The translations under genes and the position numbers were made by a program. From the NCBI GenBank assembly GCA_004369045.1, contig ML213509.1:186001-250000 (forward strand): DNA of 64,000 bases, given 5' to 3'. The stretch comes from Heliocybe sulcata. Its lineage: Eukaryota > Basidiomycota > Agaricomycetes > Gloeophyllales > Gloeophyllaceae. The notes beneath the pieces were generated by a model. The model was given only the letters and a program-made list of their open reading frames with translations. It had not been told where the DNA came from and made no database searches. Shown one piece after another: positions 20,504 to 30,114 of the stretch (within the stretch, counting starts at the first letter, position 1; each line of letters opens with the position of its first letter).

Positions 20504-21761
20504 ATGGTATTTGTGAACAGCATAATCAGCTCATCGAGGGTGGCGCTTCGTCATTGGCGAGATGTTCGCAACAGGAAGATTAGTCTGGTCCATGTTGCAG
20601 GCTGCCAGAACAGGCCATCGCCCTACTTCCCATCAACATACAATACGTTTGTGCAGCAGCGATGTGTATCCGCGGCGAAAGTGCTCCTCTATCAAGACAA
20701 GCATCCTCTTCCTCAGTCCGACCTTCCTGCTACCGCCGCCGCCGGGCGCCACACGCGCTCAGCCATGCTATTGCATACTCTGAATCAGACACGACTGGCT
20801 GAAGAAGATTTTGTAGATCTTACTGGGCGTGAATGGAGAACTGTGCGCTTTCCATTGGCACCTGAACACCCTGGGGTTTCCCTGCACTATTGGCGCCCAG
20901 GCGGTCGTGGTTGTATTCCATTTCCTGAAGATTCTCATGGATTTTTCTACTGGCATCTTGACCCTGATGCCCCGCTTGTATCGGGCCAGCTCCGCTTTCA
21001 CACCACGACAACCTCCGACCCGGCCACCTTTCCAAATGGGCGCGACCTGCAGCTGCCAGATGGCCGGGCTTGGAATATATCGCTCTTCGAGATTGCTCGC
21101 GGGTCAAGATACTCTGGACTTCGTGCACATCTTCTCTCCGAGAAGTTGGTAATGGACAAGGTGCTGGATACTGCCATGAAGATTTCTGCCCCGTGTGGGA
21201 CAGTGTTCTTCCGTCCATCCACCGGTAGCCTTCTTATTTGGAAGTTCGGGCAGACATTTCTTGTGGATTTTGGAAGCAAAGCTGTGTCGCCTTGGGTTAT
21301 AGGAAGCTCGGCAGCAGAACGGCTTCACTTGCAGTGCCTGTTCTCGGTCTGGGTCGCCGAATCGGGAAGCACCGGGATAGTTAAGAGAGTCGTTTACGCG
21401 CCATACACAGGTGTGCTACTACAAGCGTTGTTCTCCTCAGTACTTAAGAGCAGCCCTATAATATTCAGGGCGAGCTCTGATTCAGTTCGAACGCTCGACA
21501 CTGCCAGAGCACAAGGGCACCCGGACCGTCGTCCTCCGTATCGTCAAAATCATCGAAATGACAAAATCACCGGCCTCTGACGACGTCTCCTGGATGCCAG
21601 AACCGCAGGAGGGCGGCTTGGTTATGAAGCGGGTACAGAAGCGCTCTTGGGTTCCTTGGTCAGTGGATGTCGACCGGCCTCAGCGTGGGAGTGGCTCGAC
21701 GGCGAAAGCCCTGACCATTCTGTTCGATAATGAGGCTGACCAAGCACGTCGAGCCCGCTAG
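20504..21761 (+). CDS. Copy C of the uncharacterised A/B/C family, intact
   Basis: The ATG at 20504 begins MVFVNSIISSS. Exon 1 is 20504-21410, the intron 21411-21468 (donor GTGTGC), and exon 2 is 21469-21761: 1200 coding bases, 399 residues, open throughout. Exon 2 continues RALIQFERSTLPEHKG and TVVLRIVKII, ending LFDNEADQARRAR. The core words of the family are all present (HGFFYWHLDPDAP, SDPATFPNGRD, WNISLFEIAR, GSLLIWKFGQTF). It is followed by the shared out-of-frame tail and then, about 670 nt on, by the convergent antiporter gene. The pairing with an efflux transporter may matter for its role, but nothing in the protein reveals a reaction. Confidence 0.8.
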
Positions 21762-22069
21762 CGCTGACGAGGTAAGTCATGAGCTGGCGTGCTCGATTAT
21801 CTTCGCTCTAATGTTTATTATTAGGCTTTCTTCGCGGCGATCGACGACAGAAACCGGACTCAGGTCAGGTGGTCAGTGAACGCGCTCTACGTTATTCCTA
21901 TAATATGACTCTTCAGCTTCAGCTGTAGAGCGCACGGCTTCATAGACCCCACAGGTTAGCATATTTGCCTGTGGTATATCATGTCAGGCTCGACGATCCC
22001 GCTCGTATTCATTGCGACGGTGCACGGGCGCGTGGTGTATCTGAAAGGAAGGTATTAGCCTCCGATGAC
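21762..22069 (+). other. Conserved downstream tail of copy C
   Basis: After the stop, a different frame stays open through HELACSIIFALMFIIRLSS and RRSTTETG to a TGA, matching the tails of A and B. The rest up to about 22070 is intergenic. Confidence 0.45.
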
Positions 22070-22429
22070 TATCAATTGTCCGTCCACGATCAGCCAAAGT
22101 AAAGACAATCTCGGACATTTGTGCTGCTCCTCGCTGGCCAACCGGTCACGGCGAGGTCTGCATGTACGTACAGTCCCACAACCATGTCCAGGACAAGTTG
22201 CCGCAGACTGGGATTTTGGCGGGCTGCGTGTGATGTCGTGTATCGGATAGCAAGACTAGGCCATCGTCAGGCTTCCCACTGGCACAGCAATTGCCTTTGG
22301 AAGTGGCACTTAACGTCCGTAATGTGGAGTGGTGAGCCTTGTCTGGGCGAGTCCGCCTCATAAGTGCATTCATCTCGGAGGTTGTTGATTTTACACTAGG
22401 CCGTTTCCAAAGAGCTACCAGCGAACATG

Positions 22430-24569
22430 TCACGCCTTCTCGGAGAGCTCTTCCCGTTCTTCAGCGACTAACAGCCCGATGCCCCACAGCGCGCCGACGT
22501 TTACCGCCAGGCCCACGCAGCTCGCGGCGAAGCAGACCCACCCTGCAGCATGATAGCCACGGAGCAAGCTACTCGGGAGTACTTGGTGCCGCGAGACTGC
22601 GGTCGCGACTGCAGAGGACACGGCGAGGCCGATGGATGTGGCGAGCTAGAGGAAAGGGCGCACACGCGTGAGTGTGGACGGCAAGCGCGTGGGCGAAGCG
22701 GCACGTACGCGGGTGAAAGTGAGGAAGAGGCCTCCGGCCAGGGCTTGTGATTGAGCGTCCATGGAGGTGAGGACGTAGAGGCTGCCAACGGTGTAGATTG
22801 TATCCGCGCCAGCTGTACACGACGGTCATATGGACGGACTGCCGTGGAGGGCTGCATGCAGACGTACTCATCAAGACTGTCACCCAGAACGCGTTCCGCC
22901 AGAACGACACTGCAGGATTGATGATGGCGAACAGTACGGATGCAGTCTAGCAGCCATCGGGTCTGCACCACGACACGGAAATAGGATGGCTGTACGCACC
23001 ATGCTGGTTAGTATGCCGAACATATTCAGCCACTGCCCAGGGATGTGCTCGATGATCCACCCCGTGGAGACGTTGACGACAAAGTCCGCAATGGCCTCTG
23101 GGATGAAGCGGATGGCGGTCTTGACGGGGGAGAGCCCCTGCACGTTCTGGAAGCTGCCGGTGCATCTGCATATTCAAGCCGAGGCCAACTTCCAGGCGTT
23201 GCCACTCACTAGACAGTAGACAGGTACTGCAGCACGTTAAAATTCCACCACATCGCGAACATGAGGACGAAGAACGCGCAGAGCTGCTTGTTCTTGAACA
23301 TGCCGATCTTGAGCAGGACAGAGTCGCCTCGCTTCTCCGCGATGTGTTCCCAATAGATGAATGCGGCGAGGAGAACGAGAGACAGAGCGAAGAGGGCCGG
23401 GATGTATGGGACTTTCCAGCTGAGACGGTTGAGCGGCAGGAGCATCCTAACAGTGGCACGGCTTACCCTACGTTCTGCGAGTGCCTTCATGCCCGTCAGA
23501 CGATGGATCCAGCACACAACACATGTACTCACGATAACGAAAACGTGAGCAAGAGCAGAGATACCACACATAGAGATGCTCCAGGTAGGTCAAGCGCCCG
23601 GTTGTATCTCTCGCCTTCTGCTGGTACGGACGCCCAACCCAGAAGTACGAATATTGCGCCGAGGCACGCTTGCACAACGAAAATCCATCGCCATCCTCGA
23701 TGGAGGTCACATAAGAATCCGGCTGCAGTCCACTCCTCATTAGAACGTAGCAACAGAGGGGACATTCATATCAAGTACATACCGCATACAAGGCCAAGCC
23801 CGAAGCCTATACCTTGGCCACCGCCGACAATCGCAATCGCCCTGTTCTTTAATTTTCCCTCCAATGTGCCGCCTATAATTCCCATACCTAGCGGGCATCA
23901 CGAGGACTTAGGAGAGACCAGCGGGAACGCACGGCGCTCTACCTACCTGACGAGGTCATCATTGCAGCGCCTATACCGAGCAAGGCCATGAGACTGTTGA
24001 ATGATATAGGTTCTGACACAAAACAATCAACAGATGTTACGAAATCAAGCACCTTCGCACTCACCAGGGCAAAATATTGGTGGGATGCTCAAGAGAGTGT
24101 ACAAACACGTCCCCGCCAGGAAAACATTCCTCCGGCCGTATTTGTCGGCCAGTCGGCCAGCCAGAAGGAGGAAACAGCCGTAGGTCAGGCTTCAGTGGCT
24201 TCTTGAGTGCTATTGACCCCGGATATCAAGGAGCACGTACTTGAATGCCTGCACCGGCCAGGGCAAATCAGCCTCCGTGAAGTTCAAGTCTCGTCCAATG
24301 CTAGGGACCGCAACGGTAATTGCGCCATAGATATAAACCTGGTTATGTGAAAGGTAGTCCCTGTTGGTTGCAGCGGTAATACGGTCGTTGGTAAGCCATC
24401 TACTCACGTTGAGAAAAGTCGATCCGGTAATCGCGCCTATCATGCACCATGCTCTCCAACCAGTCAGAGCCTTCGAGGAAAGATTAGTATGGGGAGGGGA
24501 TCCAGACAGAGATACACTGGGAAGAGACACAACAAGCGCTTCTGGAACATCATCCTTCGATGGATCCAT
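22430..24569 (-). CDS. Major facilitator drug:H+ antiporter (DHA2-like)
   Basis: Plasma-membrane or vacuolar efflux pump of the 14-helix drug:H+ antiporter group (Atr1-like). The ATG is at 24567-24569 (MDPSKDDVPE). About ten short exons follow: ITVAVPSIGRDLNFTEADLP (helix 1 to loop), FLLLAGRLADKYGRRNVFLA (the MFS loop 2-3 motif G..aDr.GRR), GGGQGIGFGLGL, WRWIFVVQACLGAIFVLLGW, WKVPYIPALFALSLVLLAAF, FKNKQLCAFFVLMF, LQYLSTVYFQNVQGLSPVKT, FIPEAIADF...GWII, then SLYVLTSMDAQSQALAGG and a last helix pair ending EEREELSEKA with the stop at 22430-22432. The YFQNV join needs the intron whose donor lies near 23210. All joined exons are open, so the gene looks functional. Estimated length is about 550 residues. 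Confidence 0.85.
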
Positions 24570-25762
24570 GTCGCCTGGAAGCCTTGTCTGGGTTCGGGGA
24601 TAAGTATATAAACGGTGCAGGCCCGCCTTGCAGCAACGACAGGCTGCCGTCAACCAGCCTCCGATGTCTGCCTGTAAATAGCTCCGCTGCAACGCACTGC
24701 CAGAGGGGCAAGCATTTCAGATGTTGGAGAGAGACTGACAAATGGGACAACTCAAAGTCCAACTTTACCAGCATCACTCGCATCTTTCATGAGCGGATCA
24801 TCGATGATATCGGTGCTTCGGTTATCGCAACAGCGCCTTAGACAGGCGGCCTCAGGAATAGAATGCAATGTCGTGAGTCAATGTGCGTCCGGTGATGCTG
24901 CTCGGGTCCGTCAATACCATGGATCAATTTGGCGGAACCTTAGGCCTTACATATGGTACACTTGTCATGTTACCGCGCGTATCCAGTACAGGTGCACATT
25001 CCGCCGGTAATTGGTTCCCGTGTCAAGAGATTAAATAGCATTCGCTGACACCCGTCGACTGCGAGTTGGTTAAGACATACTGCGGGGAAATTATCGTCGA
25101 GGTGCCACTGCATAGTAATTGTGGTGAATGACTTACTAGTCGGCTTTACATACAGGAGCATTCATGTCCCTGTAACCTGGCGCTTGGCGGATGTGGACCA
25201 GACATAGGGCTAAAGATAAGCGGCTTGTTCAGGTATCCCTTCATATCCTTCACCAAGCATCATCCCATCATCCCTCATTGTACGGACGTTGCTTTCCCGG
25301 CGGCTTGTCCTCGTGGCGTTTAGGGTAAGGAAACCATCCGATGTTCTCGCCACCATCGTCACTAGATCTGTCATTGAAGCTGTGCTGACACTCAGGAACC
25401 GGGGTATTTCACCTCTTATAGGCGTTCAGTGTAGACCCGTGTAATCATGTAATCTGCTATACAGCACTCAACAGACCATTCAGCAAGCTGGCGATAGACA
25501 GCCCAGGTTCCTGACGAAGGATATTGTACTTTTGGGTTCCCTAATTTGTGATTTGCATTGTCAAAGACACGGACTACCGGTGGCACCTTTTCCTGGAGAG
25601 GTGCCACTTCTACGGCTGCTATCAAGGGTCAGAGCAGGGTTGATTGATTCCGAACTTTATAGCAGCATATGACTCACAAAGACACGTGCGCAGCACTGGC
25701 ATACCTGAGTACATAGGCACCCGAGAAACTACTGTAGACCATGACACAGTGAGCGTACCCAA
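24570..25762. other. Unrecognised intergenic stretch
   Basis: About 1.2 kb between the starts or ends of two minus-strand genes; includes the antiporter promoter and the 3' region of the seven-helix gene. No coding sequence supported. Confidence 0.5.
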
Positions 25763-27060
25763 TCACATGGCTTTGCCGAGCATGGAGGTATCAGTACTAC
25801 CTGCTTCCCGACCATCCGTCTCTGTCAATTGCGCAATGTGCACTTCGAGCGGTTTCATAGAGTAATGATCATCACGCCTGGCGGGGGCGATCGACCCTCT
25901 GTTGCGGATGGTGGTAGGCGAGGAACGCATGTAGCTGTTCGTGCTCGCCGCCCTGGAAAGACCTACGCGAATGAGAACCATGTAGAAGGCAATGGAGATG
26001 ATGGGTGTTATCTGTTGCGAGCCACACGTATCAGATTGAGCGCTGATGCAGTAATTGCTGCATGAGCAGCTCTGACTTACCATGTCCAAGACGACGTATT
26101 GCCCCTCTGACTTGCAGATGAAGGGTATCAGCGCGCTGAGTAGCGTCACAGAGTATAGAGCTCCGGCGTCGAGAACGACGCGCAACACCCCTTTCAGAGG
26201 GGACCTGGCACGCGTCTCCGCGACAGCGTGGTCAACCTTCCAGATTCTATAGGCAAGCAGAACTGCGGCGAAAAGTGTCATTACCTGAATTTAATGAGGA
26301 GACGACGATATCACGTACTTGTCGAAGTCAGGTTCGTTGCGAGCGTCGTCGCCCAGAACGAAGAAACCCATACCGTGGTTGTACGTGCGAAAACATTAGT
26401 ACTAGTCGTGGAAAATGTACGCAGAACGCCGGTTGATGTCGCTATAGGGCAGTTACTCGTCATGTAAAACGTCCGTTTGGTAGCTTAGGGGGCAACATAC
26501 CGACGACAGCGCACCACAAGATACAAGGCGCCAAAACCACCCGGAAGGAGCGATACACCTTGAAGCAGCGATAGATCTCCAACCATTTCGATCTCAGTGA
26601 GATTCAGCATGAACAAAACGAGACATTCACAATAACAGCGTCTCCAGTTAGCGTCTGAAGGATATAGATCGCGCTTTTGAGGACATAAGTCTTCTCCGAG
26701 ACAGTAGCAAGCCAAGGCACTATTCCCTCGGGATTCGCACCACCGACGCGTACGAACGCGATGATAAGGCGAGCTACGTTTATGGATACATGCTATCAAG
26801 TCCAACTCGTAAGGAGGTGCAATACACGACGAGTCTCTGATTCCTCACCATGGTGCTGAATAGGAATAATGCACAGGCAGCCAATATCATGAGATGGCTT
26901 GTAAGGGTAGCTCCGAACATACGCACAGATGCACCTGCGTCGTTGTATAAGTCAGTCTTAAACTAACGGCCAGACCCCGAAGAAAATACTCGCCATAGAG
27001 TATGCTCTCCAGAGACAAGGAGAGAATCACCGCTTCTGTGAGAGGGATACCGCTGCTCAT
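25763..27060 (-). CDS. Seven-helix integral membrane protein, agaricomycete family
   Basis: Receptor-like membrane protein of a large uncharacterised agaricomycete family. The ATG at 27058-27060 gives MSSGIPLTEAVILSLSLES. Later exons read FGATLTSHLMILAACALFLF, SINVARLIIAFVRVGG, KSAIYILQTLTGDAV, WLEIYRCFKVYRSFRVVLAP, VWVSSFWATTLATN, VLLAYRIWKVDHAVAETR, DAGALYSVTLLSALIPF and ITPIISIAFYMVLIRVGLSR, each a hydrophobic segment, with a hydrophilic Ser/Thr-rich cytoplasmic tail ending SMLGKAM and a stop at 25763-25765. The order and the QT..GDA and IYRC words match the family. The first junction (about 27000-26945) could not be resolved: the natural GTTAGT donor leaves the frame wrong by one base, so a weak donor or a small indel is possible. 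Ligand and function are unknown. Confidence 0.72.
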
Positions 27061-27943
27061 TCTCGTGATCCCTCCAACGCAGCATGAATGGCGTAGCTTT
27101 TATATTTGATATCTGATGAGAAACTCTGATACCGTGTAGCACAAAGGAAGTCATAACACTACCTCTGCGTACGAGACGCCGACGTGACAGGCTGAACTAT
27201 CATTCTCTGTCTCTGATACATCAATATCTGCGGATGGCGCGTCTTGTTGGGACAAGAGAAACTGAGAACGTGCACGCCGGCGGTAAACACGTGAGTGGTA
27301 TGTCCACCTAGCGCCTATCCTGCGGCCAGAGCGGTACATTTGTGCCGAATTACTTCGCCACTATTCGGCTAGCGCACTGCAACGCCTCTGCGAACAGAAC
27401 TCGCAGTAAACCTTTCGCGCACAGTCAGGAGCGGAGTGATTCAACCACATCGCCGGCTTGACAGTTCGATACGCAGTGTCTTTCGCCCAGGACAGGAAAC
27501 GTATCGGCGCACACATCACGCAGCAATGAGCAATAGCTGGCCCACTGCAGTTGGATCAGATTCTGAGAGACTGTGCGCGGGCAGTCAAATAATGGTCGAA
27601 TCAGTGTCAGACCCTACGCAGCAGAAATATATGCAGCTTGGCGACCGGAAGCGACATACCAGGATGATGACGAGCAACTTACTGCTGAAATCCAATCCAC
27701 AATCCACTACTCATGGCGAGGCCTTCGCGTACCAGTCGCTGCTCAACAAAGATGAGGGTTGGACATGAGGCTTGAAGCTTGGGTTGCCAGTGGACGTGGA
27801 TAGATGCCGATAATATTGTGGTTAGTATTTAGCACAAACTTCGGGTTCAGAAACGCGATACCGAATGATTGAGAAACCGTGGGAATCTCACTCGATGCCT
27901 TCTCGCAGTGGAATTTGGGATGCACTTCCTTCAGTACAACATT
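27061..27943. other. Intergenic stretch, one unexplained open segment
   Basis: Contains upstream regions of two diverging genes. A plus-strand segment at 27573-27755 reads PYAAEIYAAWRPEATYQDDD, which is protein-like in composition, but it has no start or splice context I can support. Confidence 0.35.
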
Positions 27944-28613
27944 ATGGCCGACTCTCCTTCGTCTTCCTCGTCACAGCAACAAAATGACCAGCATGATTCA
28001 TATACCTCTGCATCAACAAAACGACCCGTATTCGATAAGCCGGAGACGACGGGAAGTTACTGGGGCGACGTGAAGGAGGCCGTCTCTGTGAGTCTGCTCA
28101 TAGTCGCCGTATCACTATATGCTAATGTCCGTCTGTAAGTAAGCGCGTCTCTACAGATGACCTCTCGCGTATTGGGGAGATGCCCTGTACGCGGACTAGC
28201 TTGCTCAATGGGATCGCGGCTGGAGCTGGGGTGGGTGTTGTACGAGGGTTGAGTGCGGGTAGGTCGCGTCGCACATTTGTTTATTATTGGGGTAGCGGAT
28301 TCTAATGTATATGACAGGCCCGTTCGTGGCAAGTAACTGGGCGGTGGGGACGTTTATGTTGATTTCGATTGGGACTTGGTGAGTATATATACATTTGCTC
28401 TCTTCTCTCCTTTCTATCTCTTCCCGTCAATCGTTCTATTAGACCGTTTCATTATCCGATATTTGTGCTAACTGCAATGCTGCGTGAAGGACCATATGTC
28501 AACGCAACCGCAATGAAGAGAGGAAGAGGATCCAGACGGTTATCGAGGAGATGCCCAGACGATATGCGGTGAAAAAGGAGGGAGAAGAAGGTTCCGAGGG
28601 CAAGTCCTCATAG
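27944..28613 (+). CDS. COX20: Cox20, cytochrome c oxidase assembly factor
   Basis: Inner-mitochondrial-membrane chaperone that stabilises newly made Cox2 during complex IV assembly (known for the family). The ATG at 27944 gives a Ser/Gln-rich N-terminus (MADSPSSSSSQQQ) and then TTGSYWGDVKEAVS. After the first intron the protein reads SRIGEMPCTRTSLLNGIAAG, followed by AGVGVVRGLSAG, SNWAVGTFMLISIGTW and, after another intron, CQRNRNEERKRIQTVIEEMP, ending EGKSS with the stop at 28611-28613. The IPC.R.S-like start of the first helix and the two helix segments with a basic loop are diagnostic. The exact first donor is uncertain (candidates near 28082-28095). Convergent with the rhodanese gene, 295 nt away. 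Confidence 0.85.
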
Positions 28614-28908
28614 TGCCTCTTTAGTGCGGGCGATTCCATCCAAAGACTGCCGGCGCAGGCGCCCGTAGTCGCTATGCCGCGCGAGCGAGTGTGGTCGCTC
28701 ATACTTGCTCGAGTATTTGACCATTGATACAGAACTATTTGTACAGTACAGCGCGACTACGCAGCAAACCAATGTAATCCCTGTTGTTTCCCTTCTTTGA
28801 CGAAAGGACCTTGATCTTGCCCCGCTGTACCCACATACGCCTCTAATTAAGTTAAGATCAGGAATGAATAGATACGCATACGAAGGCATTGGGTTTTAGT
28901 GAATGCAG

Positions 28909-29489
28909 TCACATATATTTAACATTCCAGACGTCCTTATCCCAGTTCTCCACAAGCTGCGAGTCGTTCTGGAGCGAGAGATTTATTCCTGAAAAGAAAG
29001 TTATGATGAGAAACGCACCTTGAACTTGCTCTGAAACTCTTGGAATCCACCCCGAAGGACGAATACCTGATGTGGCTTGTCCGCGCCGGAAGCTTGCATG
29101 GCATCACGGACTTCCGAGTATATCCGTGCAGCCTTAGGCCCTCTACAAGGCGCAAAGTCAGGATCAGCTGCCCAACAGTACTATAATTCATACAAGAGTG
29201 CCTTACCTCTGTTGGGAAAGAGCGCAGTGGAATACCACGGTTGGCACGTCCTTCGTCTTCTCGACCAGCTCATCAATTTTAGATAGAAAGACATGTGACG
29301 GCGAGTTGTGCGCCCTGACGATGTTCCCGCCAGCCCAGTCATCATCACGCACGTCGACAATGAGGTAGTCTTTGGTTGGGACCGCTTCGGACTTGATGAT
29401 GGCCGCGAGTTCCTGGGCGGACGCGTTGGTTAGACGAGCGAAGAAAATATGGAGGTAAAGCGTACGTCGGCAGAGATGTACTTGAACAT
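28909..29489 (-). CDS. CDC25-like rhodanese phosphatase (Ych1/Ibp1 type)
   Basis: Small single-domain rhodanese of the CDC25/Acr2 group, expected to act as a phosphatase or arsenate reductase. The ATG at 29487-29489 opens MFKYISAD, a GTACGC donor follows, and exon 2 reads ELAAIIKS...DYLIVDVRDDDWAGG (the DVR motif of rhodanese folds), then FLSKIDELVE and the active-site loop HCALSQQRGPKAA, a perfect HCX5R motif with Cys as nucleophile. Exon 3 has HQVFVLRGGFQEF, and the last exon reads NDSQLVENWDKDVWN, ending at the stop 28909-28911. Three introns are clear. About 140 residues, normal for Ych1-like proteins. Intact. Confidence 0.9.
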
Positions 29490-29999
29490 ATTGAGTGCTC
29501 GTTGAGCGAAGGGAACGTACGTGTTCGGATTTGATGCGAAGTGGGAGAAGAGGTACTTTAAACCGGAGTGAGCGAGACCGTTACGATAAAGCTTTACAGT
29601 AGCTAGACCGCGGGCCCTGCCTCTAATTCCAGAGTGCACAAACAATGGGGAGAGTGACATACACTAGGTGGTAATGTTATAAGTGGTGACCTTCCGGCGG
29701 CAGTGGCTCAAGTGTGAGCGCTGAGCTCGCGGAGGTGGTAAGAGGTGGCCTCGGGATCACTGGGATCTCCACAGGGATCTTGATCGCGATTCCGATGCGT
29801 GGCGGCCAATCAGCGTGCAGTCCGGCGTCCTCCGCCAATTTGCGCAATATAAAGTCGCGACGTTCCTTCAGTACTAGTTTCTAAGCCGCAATGCTTTCCC
29901 TCTGTGCCCTTGGACAGCTCAGTCTTCTGAGAATTCGTGTTCTTCACTTTCTTCTCTTCGAGTCCTTTGTCTCTGTGCTTTTCCTAGATACTTTCTAAT
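29490..29999. other. Intergenic, with promoter-like end
   Basis: Holds no supported gene. A TATAAA (about 29851) and a pyrimidine-rich stretch (29930-29998) precede the short frame at 30001 and resemble a fungal core promoter. Confidence 0.4.
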
Positions 30000-30000
30000 C

Positions 30001-30114
30001 ATGGCAGACGACCGGGTGTGGTATTCAGCGAATGTCCCAGGAGACCTCCCGACCTGCGACAACATCGTTGAGTTTACGCTAGAGCTGGATTCAGCTAAAC
30101 GGCGTCAAAATTAG
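30001..30114 (+). pseudogene. Short orphan frame, possible truncated acyl-CoA ligase start
   Basis: ATG at 30001 and stop at 30112-30114 encode 37 residues (MADDRVWYSANVPGDLPTCD...). A TATA box and pyrimidine-rich leader lie upstream. The residues up to DNIVEF loosely recall the extreme N-terminus of fungal 4-coumarate-CoA-ligase-like enzymes, but none of the ligase motifs follows in any frame. Either a truncated gene or a chance frame; the family guess is weak. Confidence 0.25.

Noticed and set aside
25829-26467. Plus-strand open frames over the seven-helix gene
   Set aside because: They are antisense to clear hydrophobic exons of the minus-strand gene and show no motif.
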